Below, piece after piece: positions 33,799 to 45,548 of a stretch of DNA of 64,000 nucleotides (position 1 is the first letter of the stretch; each line of letters opens with the position of its first letter). The stretch is from Hippophae tibetana (taxonomy: Eukaryota > Streptophyta > Magnoliopsida > Rosales > Elaeagnaceae), in the NCBI GenBank assembly GCA_037013495.1, contig CM072807.1, forward strand, positions 11,473,001-11,537,000. The letters run 5' to 3'. The position numbers and the translations under genes are program-made. Below the pieces are notes generated by a model. The model did not search any database. It saw only the letters and a program-made list of their open reading frames with translations, and was not told the origin of the DNA.

Positions 33799-36260
33799 AA
33801 AATTCTGTATTGCACTTATATTTATGTTGTTGTAAAGGTGAAAGTTTTATAAATTTTTTGTCTAACGTAAAAGACATAGAATTATGATTTATTGGGGTAA
33901 TAATTTGTCATAAAATTATTTTCTATGACAAGATTTTCATGCATATTAAGAAAATATAATATTTTGAAAATAATAATTTTTTTATCATCGAACCAAATAG
34001 GATCTTTTTAATTTTATATTAAATAATTCTGTTTCATTGGATTTTTTTAAGTATTCATTTTTTAAAGATATTGCATTTGATTTACAAAAACATATGGTTA
34101 TTTATATATCAATGAAAGTACACAAGTTATATAATTTATAACTTGCAAAATTATAATATCTTAATATATAATTATAACTTTTTTTTCATAACTTGGTGTA
34201 AATATTATTTCTTCTTTACTTGTTTGGATATTATAACTTTGTATTTGAAAGATTTATTTTTTTGGTTAATTTCAAGTAATATTTTTAACATTAATAATTT
34301 GATATGAATTTTCTTCATTTTTAGAAAATTATTCATTAATTTTTACATTTTGTTTAAATTTTTCATAATCATGCTAAGTGTATAAAGCTTGCCAATCTTT
34401 ATTGACATAATTCTTATTTCTAAAATAAACTTAATTGTTTGAAACTTGCATTTCTATTATTGAAGTATTGTTACATCTATAAGATTAGTAAATAATCATT
34501 CTTTTGGTAACTCTAAATCTCTCAAATTAAGGAAAATTTGTTAATTTATAAATAGTTTTCCTATAAATAGCTAAACTTTAAGATTGATGATCTATATTTT
34601 GGATTTTAAAGTTAAATTTTTATCTTAGTTTAATTATTTATATTATAATCCATTATATTTATAAAGAAATTTAATCTTGCTTTATTCAAATAATTTCATT
34701 TATTAAATTTGATTGAACTCCATTAATTAATGATTATAATGGATCTTTTATTCTTCTATATAAAATTAACAAAAATAAAAAAGTGTTTATTCTTTATTTA
34801 AATAACCTTGTGATTGAGATATGTATTAGACCAATATGAATATATTTAATTTTAGGATATTTTTCTTCTATTTTTCTATCTTCTTTTGATCAAATAATTG
34901 TATTTTAGCTATACTATATTTTTTGCATTTTGTATTAGAATTTTCAACAAATTATTCAAAGACCCTTAATGAGAAAATTTTAAAACTTATTTTATATATG
35001 TCTTATTTTTTGATATTTTATTTGATTCGTTTTATTTCTTCAAGTTGTTCTTGAGTGTAACTTAATTATTCTCTCATTACATTTTATATATGTCTTATTT
35101 TTTGATATTTTGTTTAGTTCATTATATTTCTTCAAATTGTTCTTAAATGTACCTTAATTATTCTCTCATTACATTAATTTTATGTTTAGTAATTATTCAA
35201 TAAGAGTTTCTTTTATTTTTATAAAAGAACTTAGATTGTTATTTCATCATACATATCATTTACATTTTTTCTTCTCTATATATATATAGAATTTTTAGTT
35301 CCTCTATTTTTAAAATTTTAATAATTTTCTTTGCACTTTTTTCCTTTATTATGACACTTAGGTTCATAATGTCTATCTTTATTACATATATAACATATGC
35401 GTTTTCTTTGAAATAATTTCATGTTTTTGTTTTTGTTTTTTAATATATTTTTTTCTTAGAAATTTTTTTTCTTTTCTTTCAAGGTTTCTAGTAGGACATT
35501 CTATTTTTTAATTTTATTTTAATATTTTATTACAGTAATGTCGATCACATTTTAAACTACTAATTTGATTGTTTGCTTACTTTTTTTCCTTTTATCGATA
35601 AACATTGTTCAAGTATTAGTCTGAAGATATAATTTATCCTAAAACCTATATTGTCTGATTTGTTTAGCATTTTTTTAACAAATATGGGTATCCTTAAATA
35701 GTAATTCATTCCAAAGATTTGATAATTTATGAAAAAATTATTCTAATCAATATATATCTTAGAGGTTTCAAAAAAAAAAGTATTTTTGAATATTTTTACA
35801 TAAATTTCAAAATGACAATATTACATAATTCTAGTTTTAATAAAGCAAAATTAGTATATTTTTAAATTGTAGGTTTTCCAACTCCTCTTATCAAATTTTC
35901 TTTCATTATTTTAGTAAATTCTCTTAATATATCTATAAAAAATGATACATGCACAAACACGTTAAAAATAAAAATGTATTATTCTAAATCAGAAATAGAT
36001 AAATATAAATCTATATAAATGACAAGTACAAAATTTAAATAAAATAAAGGAATGGTTGAGGTTCGTGTATACCAAAGTGTCCTTAAAATAATTTTTTTTT
36101 GCTTACTATAGATGTTAGAGAGCTCCAAAAAAATATCTCCCAAGATACAACAATGAAATAGTAATAAACTTATACCATAGTTTATTAACCCACGAATTTT
36201 CAAGTATCTTAACTCTATTGAAAGAAATAAGTAGAAGAATTAACATTATTAATATTCGGA
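33799..36260. other. Very AT-rich spacer with traces of an old retroelement
   Basis: About 2.4 kb of strongly AT-rich DNA without an open gene. On the minus strand near 35330-35420 a short frame contains a CX2CX4HX4C knuckle (CYICNKDRHYEPKC), which suggests a very old gag or coat-protein remnant. A 92-bp tandem duplication lies at 34991-35175. Confidence 0.5.
34991..35175. repeat. 92-bp tandem duplication
   Basis: Two copies, beginning TTTATATATGTCTTATTTTT at 34991 and 35083, differing at a few positions. Confidence 0.8.
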
Positions 36261-36434
36261 TCATTTCCTAAATTGCCCTTGAGGTTTGCTATATCTTCAA
36301 TTATGCTCCTGGGGTTCATTAAATATCACAAATGTCCTTGTGTGTTAATGGTGTTAATCCTCCGTCCAGTATTACTATTTCTGTTTGAATTTTACTATTC
36401 ATTACTATTCATTGAATTTTTATTCTATTCCTTG

Positions 36435-36446
36435 GCTCTGATACCA
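36435..36446 (-). other. Pararetroviral primer-binding site
   Basis: TGGTATCAGAGC on the minus strand, matching tRNA-Met. It lies about 750 nt downstream of the putative pregenomic promoter, similar to the long leader of caulimoviruses. Confidence 0.75.
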
Positions 36447-37195
36447 TTTTTCAAAGGATCGTTATAATATTTAAGATTTCTAATCTGGAGTTAGAATTGA
36501 CCTATTTGATGGTCTTTATATATTGGTTGGTGATAATAAATTATTTAAAAAACTTATTATTTTCCTGTATAAATCTAATTTTCTTTTGTATTCATTACAG
36601 TTGCATAGTATGTTATGTTCTTCATTATGTTGGTTACTTAATTCCAATCCTGATTCTATTAATTGTCTTTTAAAATTAAAAATTACTCTTTCATTTGTTA
36701 AATCTAATAATTCTAATTTATGTACTAATGATTCGATATTCATATTTTTAATTGTTTAAATCTTATCTTCCTGTTTAAAGATATTATACCTTGTTATAAG
36801 CGAATATTTCAACAATCAAGATCCTTAATTAACTTAAATCTATAATCATCATACCTGAATTTAATGGGTCCACCACGGTCTTCCCTTCTGTTCGTCTTCT
36901 TTTGTTACACCTGTTATGCCTCAACTTCGCTCAAACCTCAACACCCTTCTGGTAATGGTGAGCTTTCTGCATCCGTACATGTATGGTGTCCAATAATTGA
37001 CTTACTGGAGAAGAGTAATAGAACTCCATTTTATTCAAGATATAATAATTATTACAACTTAAGGCTAACTAAGAACCTTGAAAGGGTTACTTAGCCGCTC
37101 ATAGTTACTAGGTACAACATTTTTGGGTTTTGGGTTTTCTAGAAAGGTTTTCTCTGGTAGAGTATTTCAGAGTAGAGAGCTCTGTATTTTTCTGT
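36447..37195 (-). other. Putative pregenomic RNA leader
   Basis: Lies between the promoter and the primer-binding site. It contains several short open frames, the longest at 36516-36743 (75 codons). Caulimovirid leaders typically carry short upstream frames. I do not propose a protein product. Confidence 0.45.
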
Positions 37196-37220
37196 GTGTT
37201 TGTTATGATAATAAGAGTTC

Positions 37221-37230
37221 CTTTTATAGA
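37221..37230 (-). promoter_or_regulatory. TATA box of the pararetroviral pregenomic promoter
   Basis: TCTATAAAAG on the minus strand, just downstream of the transactivator frame and upstream of the long leader, the position of the 35S-type promoter in caulimovirids. Confidence 0.6.
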
Positions 37231-37407
37231 ATAAGGAATCCCTGTTTTACAAGACTAAAATTATTATTTTACCCTTACTTTAATAATTCATCTGCTTTTC
37301 CTTTTTAAAGGATAGCCATTACTTTTTTCCTTGGCATATGCTGCCGACTAAGATGTGGGGTCTACATCTTTATTTCTTTTGTAGTCTTCTGCCGACAACT
37401 GCTTTCT

Positions 37408-38823
37408 TTATTCTTCTTTGTTGTTTTCTGTCGACGGTTCCTTTGATGACGTTGATGATGATGCATCTTCATCTTCTCGATCTTTGATGCAGAGAATGCA
37501 TCTATGGTCTTTGGTAGCTTTTCTGGCATAAATGCAAAATACCTTCCTGGTTTCTTGACCAATTTCTAGGCTGTTACAATTAAAATTGATTTCATATTTG
37601 GTGATTTTTTCACCATCTTCTTCTGACAGAGCCATGCTGCTGTGAGAAATGATAATAACTTTACTGGTTGAATAATTTACTTTAATCTCAGTAGAATTGT
37701 CGATCTTTTTGAGTTCATAGTAAATTTGGCTTAGCATTTGTCCTCTTAATACACAGAGTTCTTCTGTGTTGAATTCCTTTTCTAGAAGTGCCCTTGGTTT
37801 GGGAACCTCTCTGTTTGTGTTGGAAATCCCTATTTTGATGAAGTGGTAGGGACTAATACTTCCTTCTTCATTCCAGTCCATTAATGAACTAAAAAATCTA
37901 AGATAAACAGGTTTATCACCTGCTTTAATTTTTCTTCGGAAATTCTTAATTGCTCTTTTAAAATTTTCTAGCAAATAATTTAATTCACTTAAATTAATTC
38001 CTAGATAAATATTTTCTATTAATCCTACATGAAATGCTTTATATACAAAAATTAGATCAGCTTCTTCCAATATGTTGAATTTACTACCTACAGGAAATTC
38101 TTTGTCTGTAGTATAGAATTTCATATCTTCAATATGTTCTTGGGTAGATTTTCTGGCTAAATTATAGAGATTTAACTATTGTGGTTTGCTAAGTTTCCTG
38201 TATTGGTCTTTTTCATCTTCAATGACTGGTGTAGTTCTAGGAAATGTCTCCCTGAATAACACTGAATGTTTTGTTGTTTTTGATGTCTCTGGTGGAGATG
38301 TTTCTCTAAATAGCACTGTAGGCCTTACTATTTTCCCAAGATTTGTCAATCTGCTTGGAATTGTTGGTTGCTGTTGTAGTACCTCAGAATAATTTCTTAC
38401 TATCTCCTCTAGAGTTATTAGTTTTGGTGTTTTGTAGTTGGCATAACTACCTTCTGCTTCTATCCTGTTGGTGAAGGCTCTGTGAGTTACTCCACTGATT
38501 CCTAGAATAGATTTGCTGGCTTCTGCCCAGTTGTTATAAATTCCTGGTTTTGGGCCATTATAGACCACATAAACTTTTTTCTGTTCTTCTTTTTCTGCTT
38601 CATCTGCCCAATTGGGTTTAGAAGTTTTTTGTGAACTGTTAGGTTCTTCCTTTTTTAACAAAGATTCCTCATTTGAGGTTCTGCTTTGTTTTGAACAATT
38701 AAGTTCTTCCTGTTTTATTCCTATCTCCTTAAGAGATTTCTCGAGATATAGCAACTCGAGTTGTTCCTGTAGGATTTTTATCTCCTTTTCTTTTATCTTG
38801 ATCTTTATATCAAGATGTTCCAT
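37408..38823 (-). pseudogene. Transactivator/inclusion-body protein (viroplasmin), one internal stop
   Basis: A methionine at 38821-38823 starts a coiled-coil stretch. Next comes a Cauli_VI/hybrid-binding domain (VYVVYNGPKPGIYNNW), then after one in-frame stop (38176-38178) the C-terminal part (37408-38124). The upstream part lies in the same open frame as RNase H with no stop between them. In caulimovirids this protein allows translation of several frames from one RNA and forms viroplasms. This copy is broken. Confidence 0.75.
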
Positions 38824-40854
38824 TCCTACAATCATAAAAATAGTTAGAGGCGCTAATTCTCTGGTAAGAGCATCAGCTAAACTGTTTTTATGTCCTGGAA
38901 GATGTTCAACATCAAAATTGTAATGGTTGAACCAGTGTTGCCATCTGATTAGTCTTCCTTGTTTATAATCTCCTGCAATATTAGTTCTTAAGAAATAGCC
39001 AAAATTCTTGTTATCTGTCCTGATAGTGAATCTAGAACTTATAACATATATTGCAAATTTCTTAATAGTTTTTTTAACAGCTAAGTATTCTTTTTCATTA
39101 CTATGGTAATTTAATTCTGGTCCTTGGAAAGACCCTGATGTGTATCTGCAAAGATATTCATCTTTGTCATCTACTCTTGCTTTGAGGACTGCTCCCCAAT
39201 ATTCTTGTGAAGCATCTGTTTCAATTATCATTTTATCATCTGGTCTTGGATGGTATAAAGTTGGTAAATTTTTTATTTTTGCCTTTACTTTATCCATGTA
39301 TAGAGTATATTCTTCTGTCCATTTCCAGACATGATCTTTTTTCAATTTTGCTTGTAATGGTTTTCGCATTTCTACAAGTTTCTTGATATAGGCTTCTGCA
39401 TATGTTAAGCATCCTAAAAATCTTTGTAATTGGTTTTTATCTTTTAATTCACTAGGAAAACCTTGAATATTATTTAGTATATGAGGTTGTAGATTATGTT
39501 TTCCATCCTCAATTTCCAATCCTAAGTATTTGATTTTTTGCTGAGCAAGTACTACTTTCTTTTTAGAGAGTACAATGCCTTCTTTTCTACATTCTTGTAA
39601 TATATTGATAATATCCAAATAATGTTTATTTAATTAATTACTGAAAACCAAAATATCATCTATGTAAACACAGCAATTATCTTGTAATTTTTTAAAAATG
39701 TTATCCATATATCTTTGAAAAATACCTAGAGCTTGTTTTAATCCAAATGGTATAACCGTCCATTGGAATTGTCCTTGGGGGCAACTGAATGCCGTTAATT
39801 TTTGGGATTCTTCATCCAATCTTATTTGCCAAAATCCACTTTTGCAGTCGAAACTTGAGAAATATTTCTTTCCTTTTATTAATGATAGTAGCTCTTCCTT
39901 TTTTGGAATGAAGTATCCATCATCAATGGTTTCTTTATTTAATGCTTTGAAGTTTATTACCATTCTCTTTTTTCCTCTTCTTTTCTCAGCTTCTTTTTCA
40001 ACTAAAAATGCTGGACTAGAGTGAGGTGAATTACTTGGTATTATAACTTTTAATTCCAAAAGTTCTTCAATTTGTTTTCCAAATTCAATTCTATCTTCTG
40101 GAATATAAATCATTGGTTTTACTCTTATGACCTTGTTAGGATCTTTTAATTCTATTTTGACTCTTGTTTTAGTTTTATTTATTTTTGGATCCAAAGGATT
40201 TTCTGAACTGACTGTTTTTAATAGTCTTTTAATGCCTGTTAGGGCTTTATCTTCCTGTATTTCATTAAGAAAAGAGTTTTGTTTTTCTTCTATATCTAAT
40301 GAAATATTTTCTAAACAGGGTTTCTATTTTTGTTGGTCTTCTATCTCACCACGTTTTCGCTTTTTATGTTGTTGCATAAAAGTTGGGTTGGAGACAGTTA
40401 GAGCTTTCCTTACTTTAGAGACATATATTGTATCTCCTTCTAAAGTTGTAAGACTTATTTTGTGAGAATGTTGTGTGAAAGGTTGGTATAAATTTAAAAA
40501 AATATTTCCTATTAACAAATCTACACCTGTTTCTTGTTGATATATTGTAGGAATATGAAAGTTTTCTCCTCCTATTATTATATCAGTATCCTTTAATACT
40601 TGATTAAGTTTTATTGTAGTATTATTAGCAATTCTTACAATTAAATCTTTTGGTGCTTGTTTCCAGTTGTTCTCTGGAAATACATATTTATTGGCTACAC
40701 ACATACTAGCTCCTGTATAAATATATGCATGTAAATGATAAGTGTTATAACCTTTAAATTTTAGTCCTACTTTAATGTAAGTACTATTTGGATTTGTAAT
40801 ACTATACAAATCATTCATTTTCTGATGAAGAATATTCCTGATCCGAATGTTCAT
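38176..40854 (-). pseudogene. Pararetroviral protease-RT-RNase H polyprotein, with internal stops
   Basis: Three segments in one frame, separated by in-frame stops at 40324-40326 and 39634-39636. Protease segment 40324-40854: the catalytic motif reads YTGAS, so the expected Asp is Tyr. RT segment 39634-40194: PHSSPAFLV, the FDCKSGFWQI block and the catalytic YIDD. RT end and RNase H 38176-39618: KYLGLEI, TDASQEYWGAVL, TDNKNF and DALTREL. RNase H is followed directly by the transactivator region. Confidence 0.85.
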
Positions 40855-42380
40855 ATTCTGAGTCAGTTATTTCTTCTTCAGTTTCTTCTAATAGATAAAT
40901 ACTGTAAGTATCATCTATATCAGATTCCTCAATTGGTTCTAATTCCATTTTGAAAGCTTCTTCTAAGATTTTTGCTTTCTGTGAAAATTCCTTTTTAAAT
41001 TCTTTTTTATGTTGAAGTTTATTTGGACATTCATTTGCATAATGTCCTTCCTCATTACAGATCCAACATCTGCATTTCTTTTTCCCTGAAAGGCAATAAT
41101 TCCTTTTTTCAAAAGGTTTATAAATCTTTCTTCTAAAATATCTTTTCTTGTAGTTTTCTTAGTTGAATCTCTTTTTATATTTTTGGAAATTTTGTTTACT
41201 AAATTTATATTTTTTAAATCTTTTATATTTTTTATATTTTTGTTTATAAGACTTTATATTGCATCCATATTTTCCTGGCATTCTAAAATCTCTTGTATCA
41301 CAACAAATTTTATCATTTCCTCTTATTTGTTTGTATTCTTTTCTTTCTTGGAATTTTATAATGATCCAATCTCTAAGATTTCTTATTCTTCCTCCTAAAG
41401 TATCTGATATAGTTTCTCTATTCCTTTTTTCCCAATTTTCTGTTAAAGTTTTATATAATGTTCCCGATAATTTTTGAAAAAACATTTCTTTATAGATTGT
41501 TTGAATAGAGGGTGGTAATTTATGGTAATACATTTCATATTCACAAATAAAAGAATCTATGTAACACATGTTACAAATTTCCATATTTGTTAGATGCCAT
41601 TTAGCTTCATTGATTTCATTTTCACTGGACTCAGTGATAGTCCTTCTTTTATCTTCCCCGATAAATTCTTTGTATATTTCATTTATTAATGTATCTAAGT
41701 ATTCTCTTCCTGTGGAAGCATTTCCTTGCATTAATAAATGTTGTTGATCTGTTAAGTTTGAAAACCAAACTTTTACATTTCCTGTCATTTTATGTGCTAT
41801 AAGCACTCTACAAGTTGAAGGATTTGTTTGAGTAGTTGGAGAAGTTTGTATGAGAACACTCATTCCACTAGACCATTCATCTAGAGCTTTTTTTTCTATC
41901 TCTTATACAATCTAAGTTTAAGAGTTCAGATTTATAATTATGATGGAGTTTAAACTCTGGTGGGATACTACTTCTAGTTCCCCAATGCAACCCTTCCTCC
42001 ATTTTAGGTGGTTGTCTTCTTCTATATGTAGTATCAGGTTGTTCTGATCTTTGTCAATTTCTCTCTTCCCTATGAGGGTCAGATGTTTCTTCTTGGTAAG
42101 GGACTGGTAATGAAATTGGTTTCATATTACCTTTTGGGGTCATATTTTCTGGTTCTGAATCAGTTTAACTGATTATTGTCATATCATCTTCTTCTTTGTT
42201 AGTACAAAGTTTTCCAATATAATGTTCTTCTATTTCTTCATTGGTTAATGTCAATAATTTTACCAATGCTTCTATATCTCTATTTTCAGGGTTCATAAAT
42301 TCTTTTTCTAATTTCTTTCTATATTCCATTAATTTGGAATTATTTCTTTGTTCTTAGATTGTTCCTCATTTTTTCTTTTC
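40855..42380 (-). pseudogene. Coat protein with zinc knuckle, broken
   Basis: The core is open at 41159-41863 and ends in a Lys/Tyr-rich basic tail. After one stop at 41159-41161 the same frame continues into a zinc knuckle CWICNEEGHYANEC (about 41025-41070) and an acidic C-terminus ending at about 40820. Upstream, 41864-42380 shows acidic coat-protein N-terminal sequence (LTNEEIEEHYIG) in pieces, with stops and frame changes. The basic-tail, knuckle, acidic-end order is typical of caulimovirid coat proteins. Confidence 0.75.
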
Positions 42381-42430
42381 TCATTTTTTGGAATCAAAGA
42401 ATCTGATTTCCTTGGTGGTTCCTCTTTCAA

Positions 42431-42730
42431 TCATTCTAAATGATCGTATTTATGATTTATTCTTAGAATGTATACATCTTTCCTTAATTCTGAAAATTCC
42501 TTATGCATATTTTGTTGTAGTTTATTACAACCGTACTCTTTTATTTCTTTTAATAGTTCTCCTTGTATATCTATTATTTCTTTTAAATATTTTGTGTTTG
42601 ATTCCTGGACTAGATCCATTTCCTCTGTTAATAATTTTATAGTTTCAAATAATATTGCTTGATTCTTTGCCACTCCTACTAGGCTTCCATTTATTTCTAA
42701 ATGTATATTTTTTATTTTTTCTTTAAACAT
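42431..42730 (-). CDS. Small coiled-coil pararetroviral protein
   Basis: 99 codons, open. The start overlaps the end of the movement-protein frame by 8 nt. Heptad-like spacing of hydrophobics (LLTEEMDLVQE, YLKEIIDIQGELLKEI) predicts a coiled coil. By position and size it could be the virion-associated or aphid-transmission-factor-like protein found between movement and coat genes. This is an inference from context. Confidence 0.55.
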   Translation of the reverse strand: MFKEKIKNIHLEINGSLVGVAKNQAILFETIKLLTEEMDLVQESNTKYLKEIIDIQGELLKEIKEYGCNKLQQNMHKEFSELRKDVYILRINHKYDHLE

Positions 42731-43673
42731 GATTTTTTTCTAATATGCAATCATGAACTAATGCCTTCATTATTTTGACTTTATTTTCTAGTTTTTTAAC
42801 TTCTTGATTAGAAGTTTCTTCTTCCTGATCTATAAAAGTAAATCTTGGTATGCTATTAGTTTTATTACTTCTTCCTGTTATTAAGGGTTTTTCTTTAATA
42901 TCTAATTTCCATTCTTCTGGTATTTCAAAGTCAGTTAGTATTTCTGGTTTTATTATTTGTCCTAATTCCTTAAAAGTTTTATCTATTTCTATAAATTCAT
43001 TTTGTCCATATATTGAACTATTATGACTATTTGTTAAAGAATATGCCACTAGATAGTGTATTGAAAATGGGTGATTTCCTTCTTTCATTAAATCTCCTCT
43101 TTCGAATTCATAAGCTAGGCTTAATACTTGGTTTAAATTTTTATCTTGTATGTTTATAGCAAATCTGGGATATGCTGTAAATTTTAGTTTTTGGTATCCT
43201 AAATTTCCATGGATCATTCCTAATAAAGCATCTTGTCTATTTATTATTCTGTTGTCTAACAATGCTATTTTTATTGGTGTATCTATTCCTTCTCTAAAAT
43301 GAGCTTTTATTAGTATTTGGATTCCTCCTAAATGGATGTATCCAATTTTTCCTTTATCCTTACTAGGGATTTTTGATAATTTGTTTACTATAGTTTCTTT
43401 ATCAATTAATGGTATGTTATACCTTCCTTTTGCATCTGTAATTTTAATACTCATCTCTTTATTACTTATACCATAATAAATTATATTTTTCCTAGGGAAT
43501 ATTTTTCTTAATAAAAATGATGGGTCTTTAAATCCATCTACTTCTTTAAGATTTAATTTTTCTTTTTGAATTTCTTCAAATTTCTTTTTACTTATTACCA
43601 TTTTTTGTGAAAAACATCCTGAGATGTCTTCTATTTCTATATCCAATATTTCTTGGTTTATTTCCTCTTCCAT
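42723..43673 (-). CDS. Pararetroviral movement protein (30K family)
   Basis: 316 codons, uninterrupted. The first frame of the viral genome order. The central region has the 30K-superfamily pattern, with the segments GYIHLGGIQILIKAHF and ALLDNRI followed by GNLGYQKLKFTAYPRF. The C-terminus is charged and coiled-coil-like. In caulimovirids this protein builds tubules through plasmodesmata. The long open frame in an otherwise decayed copy is notable. Confidence 0.8.
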   Translation of the reverse strand: MEEEINQEILDIEIEDISGCFSQKMVISKKKFEEIQKEKLNLKEVDGFKDPSFLLRKIFPRKNIIYYGISNKEMSIKITDAKGRYNIPLIDKETIVNKLSKIPSKDKGKIGYIHLGGIQILIKAHFREGIDTPIKIALLDNRIINRQDALLGMIHGNLGYQKLKFTAYPRFAINIQDKNLNQVLSLAYEFERGDLMKEGNHPFSIHYLVAYSLTNSHNSSIYGQNEFIEIDKTFKELGQIIKPEILTDFEIPEEWKLDIKEKPLITGRSNKTNSIPRFTFIDQEEETSNQEVKKLENKVKIMKALVHDCILEKNHV

Positions 43674-43689
43674 TTTTTTATAGAAACCT

Positions 43690-43815
43690 TATGGGTATTC
43701 TTGATAAGTGTTAAATTGAACTTCTGTTATATTTTTAAGGGTATTTTTGAATTTTTTAAAACCTGAAGGGTATTTTTGAAGATTCCTTAAACCTTAGGGG
43801 TATTTTTGATTTTTT
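43690..43815 (-). repeat. Short degenerate repeats at the right edge of the pararetrovirus
   Basis: On the minus strand four loose units of CAAAAATACCCYTNAGGTTT, about 30 bp apart, directly upstream of the movement-protein start. Similar words (AAATTGCCCTTGAGGTTTGC) occur on the plus strand at 36270-36350, giving an inverted arrangement around the viral copy. Confidence 0.55.
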
Positions 43816-43849
43816 CCCTTAATATTCTTAACTTTTTCAGTCATTACAC

Positions 43850-45120
43850 TGAGCTTGAACAACCCATAAGATACATACCATTTTCCCACAAACATCACAT
43901 TTTTAGTCAAAATGACCTTATCAAATTTAAACATCATTTGAAAGTCATGCTTGTTAAGAAATGAGTCTGACCTTTAATGTAAGCTCATTCTCATAAGTCA
44001 TCTTCTGTTTGACCTAGCATTTCCCTTGAATGATTCATGTGGTAGATTTTTTCATGAAGAACTTATCTCTATCTTTCACTAATTTAAGAGTAACGAATGA
44101 CTCCTTATCTGAGCATACATGCCTTGTTGTACCAGTATAAATCTATCACTCTCTCGAGTTTGACCCGATCTGATTCACTTCAGAAATGACAGCACAAAAG
44201 TCAATATCAGAAACATCTTGAGTGATGTCATTAGTCATATTTGCCTCACGATTTTTGTTCCTCCTTGTAAGCTTGCAATATGGGCCCTTGTATCTAAAAC
44301 CTTAACAATTGTAACACTTCTTTTTGAAACCTTGTTTTTTAAAAGCACTAGTTTTAGGTCCCAATTTTGACCATTTTTCTTGCTTATTTTTATGAACATT
44401 ATCGTTCTTGGAGCTTTGGTCATGCTCCACAATATTGGCCTTTGGCCCAACCCGGAGTATCTTCTCTTTGTATAATCCTATTGTCTTCTTCAACTTTGAA
44501 CCTGATGATCAAATCCTTCAAGTTTATTTCATTTTATTTGTGTTTAAGGTATGACTTGAATTCTCTCCATAAAATGATAGTTTTTCAATAATAACAGTTA
44601 CTTGGAAGGTTTCACTGAGAATCATCAATTCATTATAAATCTCAATCAATATGTCTTGGATTTTTCTCACTTGACTAGTTAAGAGTCTACCATCTAATAT
44701 TATTGAAAATGACTCACCATAAATTTCTTAGCATTGATATTCTCAATTTGATTTTTATGGTCTAAAGATTCCCATATGTATTTAGTTGTTTTCTTCTTAT
44801 AGTACTCATTATAAAAAGATAAACTAAGGTTATTCAAAACATAACTTTAACATAAGTAGTCAGAATGCAAACATACTTCAATAATACTAGCAAATTATAC
44901 ATCTTGCTTAATCTCAGGTTGCTTGAGAGCCTTTGTAGTAAAACATTTCACTAGATTCAATGTAATAAGATAAAATATCATCTTACTCTTTCATCTTTTG
45001 AAGTTCAAACCATTGAACTTTTTTGATTTTTCAACAATAACATGGTTTAAAGGAATTAAAATCGACAACAAAGAGATAGCCTCATCATTTGGTTCACATT
45101 ATAATCACATATAGTAAAGT
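43850..45120 (-). pseudogene. Copia F, decayed gag and protease region
   Basis: Broken minus-strand frames: gag start near 44990-45020 (FNGLNFKR), then 44302-44493 and 44235-44450 (basic stretch ending KKKCYNC, the start of a zinc knuckle), then ANMTNDI and an eroded protease block (IYTGTTRHVCSD) near 44110-44160. These match Copia gag and protease order. No LTR was found. Confidence 0.7.
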
Positions 45121-45545
45121 CAACAATTTCACAACTGTATTTTCAATTCAAGACAACGAAACAATCATTTCAGATATCATAATATTTTCCTTTTTTTTTC
45201 TAAAAAATTCAATAATAATAACTAATTCTTAAAATAACAGATTTAGTTTAATAAGAAAATTTGTATCACAATTAATACAAATATAACAATTCACAAACAG
45301 TAAACACAAATAAACTTTATCAACCATATGAAACTTAGTAAGTAGAAAAGAGCAAATCAAAGCTAATTTAAAAGAACAAGGAAATTAAACAACTAACTAA
45401 ATTTAGAATCTTAAAGTACCTATTAAAACCACAAAAAGAAACGAGAACAGTTTCTAACTGGTAAAATATAAAAATAAATAAATAAGAAACTCTGAAACAA
45501 AATGTTTTTATAATTATATTAGTTTAATCGTATACAGGGAAATAA
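45121..45545. other. Non-coding spacer
   Basis: AT-rich, A-rich at its centre. It may be the 5' end of Copia F, but no LTR or primer-binding site was identified. Confidence 0.4.
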
Positions 45546-45548
45546 TAT

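Larger units (their letters stand above)
36260..43820 (-). mobile_element. Endogenous caulimovirid (pararetrovirus) copy, near unit length
   Basis: On the minus strand, in genome order: movement protein, short coiled-coil protein, coat protein with zinc knuckle, protease-RT-RNase H, transactivator/inclusion-body protein, pregenomic-type promoter, leader, and tRNA-Met primer-binding site. No LTRs and no integrase are present, as expected of a plant pararetrovirus. Movement protein and coiled-coil frames are open. Coat protein, polymerase and transactivator frames carry stops. Both ends are marked by degenerate CCCTTNAGGTTT-type repeats. The genus is not assigned. Confidence 0.88.

Noticed and set aside
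36516-36743. Additional pararetroviral gene in the leader
   Set aside because: Located between promoter and primer site, where short upstream frames are normal. No protein family recognised.
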